Positions 22,896 to 33,093 are shown, numbered from the stretch's first letter. The stretch: 64,000 nt of DNA from Cepaea nemoralis (GCA_014155875.1 JACEFZ010014585.1:780001-844000), one strand, 5' to 3'. The notes: generated from the sequence alone by a model not told the origin. A program made the numbers and translations.

Positions 22896-23480
22896 GATTT
22901 ACTTTAAGTTGGAAATGATGCAAGGTGGAGAGACACAGAACTGGTGACTACAGCACATTAAAATTAAATTTGAAATGTTTAGCATATCACACATTGTTAC
23001 AGTGCCATGACTAAATGGATAATTAATATCAGTGATATTAATGAAGGCCAAATACAAACGTACAAGTGACTAGATGTGGATAATATAAGACGGGAGATGT
23101 TTCACAAACATCACGAACATATTAGATCAAGCAAACATTGCATTTTATTCAACGAAGAACATATAATGCAAGAATTCGCAACAACAAAACCAAAAAAATC
23201 TCGTAGTGGTAGGTTAGATGAAGAAGTTCTTGCATGTTACAGAGAACCACTTCTAACATATGACTGTAAATCATGGAAAATTAGTAAACAAAAAACACAT
23301 CCATTTAGACCTCAAAGATATCGATTAACAGAAGAATGCTTAAAATTCATTAGACAGTCAAAGTAAGTAGAACACTTGTCAGAAAATGGTAGAGATGTAA
23401 AGACAACTAATCACAAACATTGAAAAGCAACTGTCATCTTTTGCACACGTGGTGAGAAAAGAAAAACTGGCAAATGTTGT
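22896..23480. other. Intron with a 96-codon ORF of uncertain origin
   Basis: The frame 23076-23366 includes PLLTYDCKSWKISKQ, reminiscent of the post-RT motif of RTE-like LINEs (YGCExW), then RYRLTEECLKFIRQ. Probably a LINE remnant. Its end CAAA|GTAAGT is donor-like but the protein does not resemble the gene. Confidence 0.35.
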
Positions 23481-23501
23481 GACAACATGAAATATTTATG
23501 A

Positions 23502-23505
<4 letters not shown>

Positions 23506-23582
<77 letters not shown>

Positions 23583-23620
23583 GGGGGGGGGGGAGGGCGT
23601 AGGAAAGGGGGTGGGGGGAG
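23506..23620. repeat. (GA)n and G-run tract
   Basis: 37 GA units then G runs of 6-12 and AGG blocks, ending at the proposed acceptor of exon 8. Confidence 0.95.
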
Positions 23621-23811
23621 ACAGCGAGAGAAGATTCTTGTCAACCTTTTGCCAAGGCACGGAAAGGTGTCTGCACACGATTTGATACGTGCTTTTATTG
23701 AGGTAGCAAGATGTATAGAAGAATTATCTCCTACACCAGTCAGCAAGCGACTTCATAATTGTTACAGCGAATTCCTTAAGATCTCTTTACGTCAGAATGA
23801 CATTGCACCTG
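23621..23811 (+). CDS. Exon 8 (boundaries uncertain), helical-repeat protein
   Basis: The frame reads ILVNLLPRHGKVSAHDLIRA then FIEVARCIEELSPTPVSKRL, convincing for this protein, up to a stop at 23814. The stated borders (GAG|ACAG acceptor, CTG|GTTAAA donor) are the only ones I found that keep phase with exons 7 and 9. The acceptor is odd: the upstream 120 bases are a (GA)n tract and G-runs with no pyrimidine tract on this strand. Confidence 0.5.
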
Positions 23812-23980
23812 GTTAAAACTTGGCATGTTTGAAATGTTCTGTTACTTAATTATAAACTATAGTTTAATAATTTTAATCTGTGTGTCTTTTTTTTAACGCT
23901 GCGAGTTATTGGTTTAAAAAATATTAATTTATTAAACTACCTTCATATATCAGGCCCCAGGTATTTTGCCTACAGTTGAG

Positions 23981-24091
23981 TTCAGGTCTCCCAAGTATCT
24001 CCTCAAGTCGGTCACATCTCCCTACAGCAGCAGCTTTCTGTTCGAGACTACCCAGATGTGTCAAGGATTTTATTATACGCCTGTTTTCTCT
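23981..24091 (+). CDS. Exon 9 (5' border uncertain), helical-repeat protein
   Basis: Good donor TCT|GTGAGT at 24092. The frame that joins in phase to the following exon reads QVGHISLQQQLSVRDYPDVS then RILLYACFL, and has an in-frame TGA just upstream at 23978, so the exon should start after it; 23981 keeps phase with exon 8. Other acceptors at 23954, 23961 and 23995 are possible but open other frames. Confidence 0.45.
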
Positions 24092-24129
24092 GTGAGTTGT
24101 AATAATAATTAAGAGGGTTTATTGCTAGC

Positions 24130-24350
24130 TTAATCGTTTAAACCATTTAGTAAGAAAGCGAACTATAGAGATCTGAATATACAGAGAAAAGTAACCAAAA
24201 TAAAGCCAAGTAGAGAAGAAAATGTCTGGATGACTTGGCCACATGGTATGTTCGACATAAAAACATAGATTCACGACTCTGGTGATTGTGTGAGGTAGTG
24301 ACTCACGACCGCATACGCTTATCAGCATGGCACATCATAATGATGAGGCG
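24130..24350 (+). mobile_element. RTE-like LINE 3' end
   Basis: TGTCTGGATGACTTGGCCAC, TCTGGTGATTGTGTGAGGTA, CGCATACGCTTATCAGCATG and a GATGAGG end match the other RTE 3' ends. Confidence 0.65.
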
Positions 24351-24457
24351 AATTAGATCACTGTCAGCGTGTCTGCAGAGAAGGTTTCCTAAGCACGGAA
24401 AGACCGTGTATTCAAATCTCATGAGTGATACTAGACGCATTGCTGTCATTACTGAGG

Positions 24458-24692
24458 AGCGACTTCCGTGCACTGGGTTATATCCCATATGGATCGGTAT
24501 CTTTCCGTAGGGCGGCCTGCCGATAGCGTCGAGCAAAGCACGAAACTCCGTACCTCCAGCTACGACCCCCAGAAGTCTGAAAAAAAATTGCTCCCTGAAC
24601 CGAACGACCTAGCCTGGAATCGAACCTAAAACCTTCGGAGCGGAAGGCAGGCGGGTCAACCACTACACATCGGAGACTTCCATAAACTGATG
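24458..24692 (-). mobile_element. SINE family D copy
   Basis: From CGACTTCCGTGCACTGGGTT to CATCGGAGACTTCC; B-box complement GGAATCGAACC. It ends 14 bases before the exon 10 acceptor. Confidence 0.8.
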
Positions 24693-24706
24693 TGTCATCA
24701 TCTCAG

Positions 24707-25489
24707 GTGCTGATCTAGGAACATCATCCTCATGTGCTGATCTAGGAACATTATCCTCATGTGCTGATCTAGGAACATATTCCTCATGTGCTGATCTAGG
24801 AAAATTATTCTCATGTGCTGATCTAGGAACATCATCCTCATGTGCTGATCTAGGAACATTATCCTCATGTGCTGATCTAGGAACATTATCCTCATGTGCT
24901 GATCTAGGAACATTATCCTCATGCGCTGATCTAGGAACATTATCCTCATGTGCTGATCTAGGAACATTATCCTCATGTGCTGATCTAGGAACACCATCCT
25001 CAGGTGCTGATCTAGGAACATTATCCTCATGTGCTGATCTAGGAGCATTATCCTCATGTGCTGATCTAGGAACATCATGCTCAGGTCCTGATCTGAGAAC
25101 ATCATCGTCAGGTGCTGATCTAGGAACATCATGCTCATGTGCTGATATAGGAACATCATCCTCAGGTGCTGATCTAGGAACATTATCCTCATGTGCTGAT
25201 CTAGGAACATCATGCTCATGTGCTGATCTAGGAACATCATGCTCATGTGCTGATCTGGGAACATCATCCTCATGTGCTGATCTAGGAACATCATGCTCAT
25301 GTGCTGATCTAGGAACATCATGCTCATGTGCTGATCTAGGAACATCATCCTCATGTGCTGATCTAGGAACATCATCCTCAGGTGCTGATCTAGGAACATC
25401 ATCCTCATATGCTGATCTAGGAACATCATGCTCAGGTCCTGATCTGGGAACATCATGCTCAGGTCCTGATCTGGGAACATCATCCTCAG
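24707..25489 (+). repeat. 27-bp minisatellite, 29 tandem units
   Basis: Unit based on GCTGATCTAGGAACATCATC plus CTCATGT. No length variants were seen, so 783 bp is 29 x 27. Differences between units are single substitutions. Units in which the last TGT is GGT carry CTCAG|GT and thus a potential 3' splice site. The minus strand is also open over 268 codons, a by-product of the period being a multiple of three. Confidence 0.95.
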
Positions 25490-25563
25490 GTGCGCTAGAG
25501 ACACACTGTGGTTATGAGATAACTGGAACTCAGAACACAGAACATAGAATACTCAATGTTAAG
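24707..25563 (+). CDS. Exon 10 with 29-unit 27-bp VNTR (9-residue repeats)
   Basis: Acceptor CATCATCTCAG at 24706 and donor AAG|GTAAGC at 25564; phase 1 in, phase 0 out. From 24707 to 25489 there are exactly 29 units of 27 bp, all open, coding ADLGTSSSC with S/L/Y/P, S/C/F and C/G/Y variation. The unique 3' part reads ALETHCGYEITGTQNTEHRI then LNVK. Alternative: the real exon is only 25490-25563, using the last unit's CCTCAG as acceptor, with the array intronic. Both versions keep the same phase. If translated, the repeat would be a Ser/Thr/Cys-rich linker, possibly O-glycosylated (inference). Confidence 0.55.
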
Positions 25564-25980
25564 GTAAGCGCAATATTTGCGTCATAAAGGCGCATCCATG
25601 TCACTAAGCGCCAACTTGATAAGAATAAAACATCATTCTGTTAATCTTATATGCCTCATTTCCATTTTGTAGTTCACATGCAATTTTATATACCCTGACT
25701 ACTATCTACAGACTAATACGAATATCTGCCAATCTACCTATCTGCCTGCCTGTTTCCCTACCTACGTACCTATACGCTTGCTTTCCTGCATAGGAACTGT
25801 TATTGTCTGCCCATGCATGTATGGATGCATGCCACCATACATCAGTGCATCCATCCATTCACATTTTGTCTGTCCACACACAAAAGCCCATGCAGACACC
25901 CGGACATAAACATGCACACAGCACTAACTAAACATAATGATTTAGAAAACACTCATTGATTTCATCTGTCTGGCTTGCTT
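25564..25980. other. Intron, pyrimidine-rich CTGCC/CTACC blocks
   Basis: 25730-25870 holds TGCCTGCCTG, CCTACCTACG and CATCCATCCA simple blocks. No exon. Confidence 0.5.
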
Positions 25981-25986
25981 AGATTA

Positions 25987-26189
25987 ATAACCAGATAGTG
26001 AAATCAACTATCTCTTCTGATAACCAGACAGTGAAATCAACTATCTCTTCTGATAACCAGACAGTGAAATCAACTATCTCTTCTGATAACCAGACAGTGA
26101 AATCAACTATCTCTTCTGATAACCAGACAGTGAAATCAACTATCTCTTCTGATAACCAGACAGTGAAATCAACTATCTCTTCTGATTCT
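25987..26189 (+). repeat. 33-bp tandem repeat at exon 11 acceptor
   Basis: Six units of GTGAAATCAACTATCTCTTC TGATAACCAGACA. The last unit is changed to TTCTTAG and gives the acceptor of exon 11. The frame is open but stops at that TAG, so the array is intronic. Confidence 0.95.
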
Positions 26190-26192
26190 TAG

Positions 26193-26366
26193 AGTAAGAA
26201 GTACATTCAGCGGATCATCGCAGACAATGGCTATACTGATACAACTTTACGGAACTTTCAAGGGATGGTTTGTTATTTAGCGGGACGGCACATCAGGAAT
26301 TTCCCTAAATCTGCTTGGCTTCAGCTACTGCCTCATCTAGGACAAGAGAGTCTAAGTTTTACGCAG
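26193..26366 (+). CDS. Exon 11, helical-repeat protein
   Basis: Acceptor TCTTCTGATTCTTAG is the altered last unit of a 33-bp repeat; donor CAG|GTGATA. Phase 0 on both sides. Codes 58 residues beginning SKKYIQRIIADNGYTDTTLR and containing NFPKSAWLQLLPHLGQESLS, with the LG motif of the family. Confidence 0.7.
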
Positions 26367-26374
26367 GTGATACA

Positions 26375-26602
26375 AATCTGTCATTTACTGCCATTATAGT
26401 ACCTTGTGGTGTATGACGAGGCGGGGAGGGGGGGGGTCTTGAGCCTGAGGAATTAAGGCCGCCTGGCTAGTGCAGTCGCCGCGAACTATGCAGGTTAGAG
26501 TTTTATTTTTTGCCCCCGACAGAAAAAAAATCCACACCTTACTGAGGACTCGAACCGAAGGAGAATTCAGTATTCTAGCCACTCGGCCAGCCGCTCCTCA
26601 AC
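26375..26602 (-). mobile_element. SINE family G copy (antisense)
   Basis: TATAGTACCTTGTGGTGTAT, GTCTTGAGCCTGAGG, GGCCGCCTGGCTAGTGCAGT and the head complement TTCTAGCCACTCGGCCAGCC, i.e. a class-II (Leu/Ser-like) tRNA start GGCTGGCCGAGTGGCTAGAA. Confidence 0.8.
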
Positions 26603-26634
26603 AGGTGATAGAGTGGCTAGTGAGTTTAAACAAA

Positions 26635-26805
26635 GAAGCAAGAAGCAATATGTTGATCGATTTATTGCCTGGTATATTACTTTAGCTGAAACATTATTCA
26701 TTTATTCACATCATATGCTATATAACTCTGCAGTCTGCACCTGACGAGATTCAACTAAATACGCCAGGCAATAAATCGTGCAATATATTGTTTGAGGCTT
26801 ATGCA
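26635..26805. mobile_element. Palindromic MITE (family K)
   Basis: GAAGCAATATGTTGATCGAT TTATTGCCTGG at 26639 is near-complementary to CCAGGCAATAAATCGTGCAA TATATTG at about 26763. Similar sequence at 18.88 and 35.28 kb. Confidence 0.6.
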
Positions 26806-27679
26806 TTTAAATCACAGAGGGGATGCAATGTTTTGAATTTCTGAAACAGATTGACTAATTATGTGAAGCTTACGATGATTATATACGCTGCTACACTAGA
26901 GCAGTTTTATATACATACGCTAGCTAGCTGACATAACGGTAGAGGTACAACCTCATCTACTGGACACATTTCACGAATATAAACTGCTCTTCAGCCAACA
27001 CTTTTTCGCAAAATGGGTATTTAAGACCCTCGTTAAACGCCTAACATTTGTATATGTGTTATAATTGCATTTATGTGTTGAATATTAACTTTCGCAGATG
27101 TGCACACATATTCACCAGGTTTGCTCAAGATAACACACAAAGATATTTAAATATTGAGCACAACCCACCACTGGCAACGCTGATAACATTCCGGCATGAA
27201 CCTAAGGCCTATCCACGTCAATATGGAAGCACTATACTCGAGTTTCGCTCTCGTTTGAGCTCGTCAGTAGTGCATATCTCTGACCGGATCCGGAAACAAG
27301 CCCCGGATCACGCGTGTGAAGCGGGTGTGTAACCACGCGGCACACACTGGACACACCAAATTATCACACCAGAACATCACAACGCTACCCATCATAGGCT
27401 ATGCTCAAGATTGCCCAATCGCCGCGACTGATCGTCCGTCAATCGATGTGGACCCGAACGATCAGGACTTCTCACTGGCAAGGAACACCAGGCCTCCTAA
27501 ATCCAGTGAGCAATAATCAGATGACACAAAGATATGTTTATTTCTAAACTATATAATTTGATATAAACAACATATTCAAATTTATTAATAACTATTTTGT
27601 TAAATTTGAATATCAGAATTTTCAATCATAACTAAGAAATTTCAAGTAACACAGGTCTGTTATTTTCCTTTTTATTAGC
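26806..27679. other. Intron with an unexplained GC-richer block
   Basis: 27150-27520 is clearly richer in G+C and CpG than its surroundings and has open frames (for example ending KQAPDHACEAGV) but no recognised domain or splice-compatible exon. Confidence 0.4.
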
Positions 27680-27718
27680 TTCTGCATATCTGGGATATCA
27701 TCAAGGAAGACTACACGG
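27680..27718 (+). CDS. Exon 12, micro-exon of 39 bp
   Basis: Strong acceptor TTCCTTTTTATTAG and donor ACG|GTTAGT. Thirteen codons, LLHIWDIIKEDYT, phase 0 both sides, fitting between exons 11 and 13. Short length lowers certainty. Confidence 0.55.
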
Positions 27719-28185
27719 TTAGTTATCATTTTTGTTGTTATTATCACTGTCATTTATATAATTGTTTGCACAATCATTGCAATTCTCACGTGGCTCTGAT
27801 AAACTTACTTGTAGCACGTAAAAAGAGATTAGAAATGGACTACGAAATACCAGTTTCCAACAATATGAAATATTCTGTCATTTCTTAACATCTAAGCTGT
27901 GAGATGAAATTACATGTGCCCGGATCTACATCCAAATCCACGAGCACAGCGCTGCGAAACGTGGGTGGCCATGGATTACCTTCTCATCCGATCACAAGAG
28001 TGTTGGATTTATGACATGTGGCCAAGCCAAACATGTCATGCAGGTATTCATCTCCATGTCTTTCCATGCTTTTTCTCAATTCAGCTTATCAGTTGTCACT
28101 AAGTTTCCTAGTTCATTTCTCCTTATAACATTCCTACTCCCACAAAACAAAACGAAAAATTAGAAGAAAAAAATATCCCACATCA
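27719..28185. other. Intron, unclassified
   Basis: Contains RTE-like phrases around 27930-28070 (GGATTACCTTCTCATCC, GGCCAAGCCAAACATG) but nothing firm. Confidence 0.3.
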
Positions 28186-28189
28186 TCAA

Positions 28190-28500
28190 GAATTGCTTTG
28201 TCAGAGAGTCCACTGAATTCCATTTCTGACAGTGCCTGTTGTTGTCTTCATAATCCAGTCTATAGTCAGTAAGAATAGTAGAGGTTACAAAAGGTATCCC
28301 TGTCTCATTGTGTTTCTTATTTCGAATGCCTCTGTTAGTTTTTCTTCACGAAAAACCTTGCACCTCATGGCTCTGTATATTTCCTTTATTAAGGTAATAA
28401 TTTTCTACAGTATTACGTTATACCTCATCGATTTTCAAAGATATTCACTATCGATGTTATCAAAGGCTCTGTCATAGTCCACAAAGTGGTAAGTTCAGTT
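28190..28500 (-). mobile_element. Reverse transcriptase remnant of a non-LTR element
   Basis: The minus strand reads, with frameshifts, HFVDYDRAFDNIDSEYLW, IRNTMRQGYLL, PLLFLLTIDWIMKTTTG and VRNGIQWTL. These are RT blocks around the F-x-D-x-x-x-A-F-D and R-Q-G motifs. Confidence 0.75.
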
Positions 28501-29285
28501 CGATGTTTTGCTCTGTTATTATGCCCAGTGTTATTATTTGGTCAGGGAAGGATCTATTGGTGAGGGCATATAACAGGGTGAAATAACTTGACTTTCATGA
28601 CTGAAGTTCTTTACCGAGAATTACTTGAAGGGACAGAGGTGACAATATTTTGTAACGGTTACATTAAGTATGATGCGTAGATTAGCTCCAATTACCTTGT
28701 GTGAAGTCCTCACATTTTGCATGAGCTAAACTTTACATTCCTTTTGTTATAACAATGTATTCAAGTCATAACATAGGGATACGAGAATACAGTGCCTCAG
28801 TTCAGTCAGCCCATGATGTAAGGATGGGTGAGCTGTTCTTACTTTGCCTCTGAACATCCAGTATTTTATATTAGATGACGTGTTTAACGTACAAATAAGA
28901 AGTCATATACTTGGACTTAGACAGAATTATCATGATAACAAACGTTAATGCAAAATATATTTAATCAAATTGATCCATTCACAATTAAAAGGCGAAGAAG
29001 CTGAAATCGTGGGAACGTAACAATAAAGAATGGCTAGACTACAAGAGTACACACTGAACATGTATTCCATAAGATAAGGAGCAATGGAACGTTTCCTATA
29101 TGAATACTTGTATTGTGGCACTCACATAGAAGAACAGAAGAAGAAGAAAGTTATAATTGGAAAAGTAACCGCGAGCACTGATTCTGGTCATTTACCAAAA
29201 CAGTCAAACAATTACATATAATGCTATGGGATTATATATAGGACTATACATACATGACTAACGTGAATTAGTGTGTTTATTGTGT
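28501..29285. other. Intron, unclassified
   Basis: No exon found. AT-rich with scattered LINE-like phrases near 29000-29160 (GAAGAACAGAAGAAGAAGAA). Confidence 0.35.
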
Positions 29286-30245
29286 TCATTTAAGGATGAA
29301 ACTTCGGCAGGTCCAGCAGAATCGGTAGAGGAATTGAGTGTACACATATGGCTGCTCTAGATATCATACTAGAACTTAGAAATGTGACAATACACGAATT
29401 CAAATATCTTGTGAGCATCTTTACAGCAGATGGCAGCTTGGATAGAGAGATGGAGACAAAACCTAAACAAGCCAATAATGTTACATATCAACTTACACCA
29501 ATCGTGAAACATCGAGCTATTTATTCCCATGGAGATAAAGAAAACATTATAAATGCAATTTTTTTTTACCGACGTTGTGCAATCAATGTCCAACATGGGC
29601 ATTAATAACAGAACATGAAAGAACACTCACTACCTGTGAAATGAGATGCCTGAGAAAAGCAGCGAACAAATCAGGAAAGGACCATATTAGAAATGAAGAG
29701 ATCTACAAATATAGTTAGAGCAACACCAGTGGTTAAATTCATTGGAAAACAAAGACGTAACTGGTTCAGCCATCTAGTGAGAATGAAACCCAATGTCGTC
29801 AGAGGCAAGAGCATTGTTTTTTTTTTTTTTAGCATATCCTTTACAGGACTTAGCTGTCAACACCAGCATCTTTCAGCTGTATGTTGATCTCTTGGCAAGA
29901 TTACGCTCAGTAGTTTGCCATTGCTTTCTGAGCGGCCGACTCAGTATCCCGCAAGTCACGAGCGGGGGTCGAACCGCCGCAGCTCTCGCTCCGCTACGAG
30001 ACTGCGTGATAAACGGGATTACAGAGAGAAAGTGTTGTAACCCCACAGCCAGAGAGACCGAGGCAAGAGCATACAACAGGAAAATGGAAACGTCAAGAGG
30101 AAGGAGAAGACCACTGAGAAGATGGATCGATGGTGTCACCAAGACACTGAAAACCTACATCCTCTCAGCATACCAAGCGACCGAGCGAGCCCTAGTTCGG
30201 AAATCAATCATCATTCAAGCCCGCGAAGTCTAACGGCAAAGGGCA
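29286..30245 (+). mobile_element. RTE-like LINE 3' part, split by a SINE A
   Basis: Codes EFKYLVSIFTADGSLDREME and TCEMRCLRKAANKSGKDHIR before, and RGRRRPLRRWIDGVTKTLKT after, the SINE at 29815-30059. Confidence 0.75.
29815..30059 (-). mobile_element. SINE family A, full-length copy with target duplication
   Basis: Flanked by GAGGCAAGAGCAT at 29802-29814 and 30060-30072 (13 bp, perfect). On the minus strand: tRNA-like head CTCTGGCTGTGGGGTTACAA with GGTTCGACCCC, core, then TCCTGTAAAGGATATGC and an A-run. This copy defines the family's boundaries. Confidence 0.92.
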
Positions 30246-30894
30246 GTGAAGGACAAAAGAAGAAGAAAGAAAATACATACATCATCATGATTTAGTAGGC
30301 CTCCTGTATTTGTATGTCGAGACTCTTCAATGTCCTTTGTTAACCAGATTTATCTCTCTCCGTCAACGATGCTATTCACGACTGACTATTCTTTCCAATC
30401 CACAGTGAAGTTTAATGTGGCCAAAGTATTGACCATTTCGAGTCATGTGTCACCTATGATCTCGTTTTCGTCGATATTATGATCTTGTAAAATATACGTA
30501 TTTGTTCCTACTGATCCACCGTATTGTAAGCATCTTTTGAATATTTTAGTTCAAAAGCCTAAACCTTCTTCTGTAGTGATTGCGAAATGGTTTAGATTTT
30601 ATCAATGGTTACTAGAAAAGAATACAGAATAGGCTGTTGAACAGGCTAAATTTTACAAATTAAAAATAAAGCCGACCCACAACAAAAAAAATAATGTTAT
30701 TTCATACGTGAGTCTGCAATATGCACATTTTCCCCCTGATCTTGCTACTAAATACATACACTGTCCTGGGATTTTCTATTTCTGATCTAGAGACTGGAGC
30801 ATGTGTGGAAGGTTAACAGGTCAAACCAGTCGATCACATTGTAAACATCGATCTGTCAATTAATGCAATGTGTATACACAGACAGATCTATAAA
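30246..30894. other. Intron, unclassified
   Basis: Between the RTE and SINE E nothing is recognised; the last ~60 bases are one unit of the imperfect tandem repeat continuing at 31302. Confidence 0.4.
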
Positions 30895-30904
30895 TCAAAT
30901 GGAA

Positions 30905-31301
30905 GTTTAGTTTAGTTTAGTCGATGGATCAACATCATGGCACACGGTTTAACCCATAAGTGCTCCGTTTTCCTCCTAACTCAAACCTGAGTCTGGAGAA
31001 ACTCAGCTCAATGCATGAACTCCGTAGCATCAGCGAGGATCCTGAAATACTTTGGGCAGATTTTTAACTCGAAATTTTGCCCTGGGCAGCGCCGTTAGGC
31101 TACTCTTTTTCGATTTCCAACTGCCGAAGGGATTTTTTACGTGCGCAACAATACACACGGGCGTCCGATCTCACTACCCAGAGACCAGGGGAAATTTTAT
31201 TACTGGAAGTCCACGTGAAAAAATCCCGGTCCTCACGGTGGCTTGAACCCGGGGCCTCCAGCACTCGAGGCGGACACCATACCTCGAGACCACTCAACCC
31301 C
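30905..31301 (-). mobile_element. SINE family E, full-length copy with target duplication
   Basis: Flanked by TCAAATGGAA (30895-30904 and 31302-31311). On the minus strand it starts with a tRNA-like head (GGTATGGTGTCCGCCTCGAG, CCCGGGTTCAAGCC) and ends in a (CTAAA)n tail, 397 bp. Confidence 0.9.
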
Positions 31302-31455
31302 TCAAATGGAAATATTTATCTGTCAATGAAGTAAGTGTGTATACAAAGGGGCCACCTAGAAACTAAATGGAAACAAGTTTCTCTCAATGAAGAAGATGTA
31401 TATACAGTGTGAGAACTTAGAAATCATATTTATATATACATTTCTTTCAATGAGT
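31302..31455. repeat. Imperfect ~63-bp tandem repeat interrupted by SINE E
   Basis: CTGTCAATGAAG, GTATACA and AAATGGAA blocks recur about every 63-67 bases from 30842 to 31455, with the SINE inserted in one unit. Confidence 0.6.
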
Positions 31456-31467
31456 ACCACTTGTGTT

Positions 31468-31725
31468 GAAGCCGCCTTAGCGCAATGGCTAGCATCTCGC
31501 CTACTGGCCCGTTGGTCGAATGTTGAGTTCTCCATCGAGGCGTTCCAAAAATACAATTGACCTATGCTCTCTTGACCGCCTAAAATAGGTACCAATACAT
31601 GGTCTGAGAAGTAAAGGCGACGTGTATGATATTCACCATATCATGCAATGAGTGCTGGGTTGTATATACAAACACGCAAGCTAGCACCAAATACCTAATA
31701 AGCCTTAAAGCTTAGGGAAAGATTC
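31468..31725 (+). mobile_element. SINE family B copy
   Basis: CCGCCTTAGCGCAATGGCTA head, AAAATAGGTACCAATACATG and TGATATTCACCATATCATGC core. Confidence 0.8.
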
Positions 31726-31832
31726 TCTACTGTGTTGTTCTACTCTTGTGACTTTGTGTGACACAATTGTCTTGAAAGACGCTCATAAGAATGAAAGCAG
31801 AATTGACAAACCTATCTACCTCTTATGTTTAG

Positions 31833-32018
31833 GCAACCAGATTTACATGTGAGCAAATGAAGACGCTAGGCAAACTGTGTCAAGTGTGGTCAGAATCCTA
31901 TGTGACGCAGATTCCTTCAGATGTGCTGACTGGATGTCTTCCTAGTATTGCATCTATGTTTACACACGATGAGCTGCAGAATCTGCCAAAACCATTTGCT
32001 AGAGCTCTGTGGTCAAAG
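31833..32018 (+). CDS. Exon 13, helical-repeat protein
   Basis: Acceptor TCTTATGTTTAG, donor AAG|GTTTGT, 62 codons, phase 0 both sides. Reads CEQMKTLGKLCQVWSESYVT then QIPSDVLTGCLPSIASMFTH, one of the clearest superfamily modules (LGKLC, a helix, then a cysteine). Confidence 0.75.
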
Positions 32019-32164
32019 GTTTGTTGGGCATGATCGTTGGTATTATTTGTGATTTAGCATATCTACATTGTCTGTGGTGTGTTATTGTTTATTTACGTTT
32101 CTTTCTCTAGCACTCTATGATGCTTGCATATATCTGAACTCTCTTTGTATCAACACCTTACATA

Positions 32165-32400
32165 TGTGTTGACTGGGTTACGTACGCTATTCGTAAACCT
32201 GCATACCTCGTTCGAAACACAGATGCGGGCGATTTGAAAGCAGGCCGTCTTGCTTTGGTTTCCCATACAAAAAGTATAAGTGCCGGTCTTTCAGAAAACT
32301 ATGGCAAACTACTGAACGTAAATTTGCCAAGAAATCACGAACAGCCAAATAAATGGTAAGGTTGACAGCAACGTCATGTAAAGGATATGCAACTAACTTT
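32165..32400 (+). mobile_element. SINE family A copy
   Basis: GGGTTACGTACGCTATTCGT, CTCGTTCGAAACACAG, core, ATGTAAAGGATATGCAAC. Confidence 0.8.
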
Positions 32401-32631
32401 TTAAACCTTACTTATACATTCATAAGATACTGCAGACAGTATTTAATTTTACCCATTCGTCCTGAGCTACTCCATTCAATGTTTCTATCCGTGTTAGTTT
32501 AACTCTTTCACTCGTAGACAGTAAACTATAAATATTGTGTTAATTTCATCCACAGTTATAGATAATTCTTCCATTTCTCTTTTGTGTTCAGTTGATTTCT
32601 CTTACAAACTATTATAGGTTAAAGGTGAGAG

Positions 32632-33093
32632 ATTCGACTTCGACGCACCAGACATTTCCTCCACCTGGTTCGGTCTCTGTCCGCAGAATGGCTAGCTACC
32701 GGCCGAGAGGACCCCATCAAGAATGGATCCCATCAAGAGAGGACCCCATCAAGAAAGATACCGTCAAGAGAGGATCCCATCAAGAGAGGATCCCATTAAG
32801 AGAGGATCCCATCAACAGAGGACCCAATCAACAGACGACCCATCACGAGAGGATCTCATCAAGAGAAGACAGCATCAAGAGAGGACCCCATTAAGATAGG
32901 AACCCATCAAGAGAGAATCTCCTCAAGAGAGGACTCCATCAAGAGAGGATCCCATCAAGCAATAGCTTCAGCACTGACCCCCAGGGGTATCCGGTCAAAT
33001 TTCACTGGGTCCGAACAACGCAGCAGTATAAAAACACCTCGAGAGTGCGAGGCAGAAGATTGACCGTTTAACCAAGGAGGACTCCCCACTCTT
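32632..33093 (-). mobile_element. SINE family D copy with internal 16-bp minisatellite
   Basis: Start GAGATTCGACTTCGACGCAC and end CCAAGGAGGACTCCCC match family D, but the middle carries the 32701-32958 array, doubling the usual ~235 bp. Confidence 0.75.
32701..32958. repeat. 16-bp minisatellite
   Basis: About 16 units of GAGAGGATCCCATCAA with substitutions. The 100-codon ORF across it (REDPIK-type repeats) is a by-product. Confidence 0.93.

Noticed and set aside
23076..23366. Additional exon of the main gene ending at GTAAGT
   Set aside because: The protein has LINE-like phrases and no helical LG motif, and exon 7 to exon 8 phase works without it.
24698..25504. 268-codon minus-strand ORF of FLDQHMRMM-type repeats
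   Set aside because: It is the antisense reading of the 27-bp repeat; the plus strand has splice sites and phase continuity, the minus strand has none.
25998..26192. Repeat ORF VKSTISSDNQT as a coding exon
   Set aside because: It ends in a stop that coincides with the AG of the next exon's acceptor, and exons 10 and 11 join in phase without it.
32592..32894. 100-codon ORF with REDPIK repeats
   Set aside because: By-product of the 16-bp minisatellite inside a SINE; the period is not a multiple of three.
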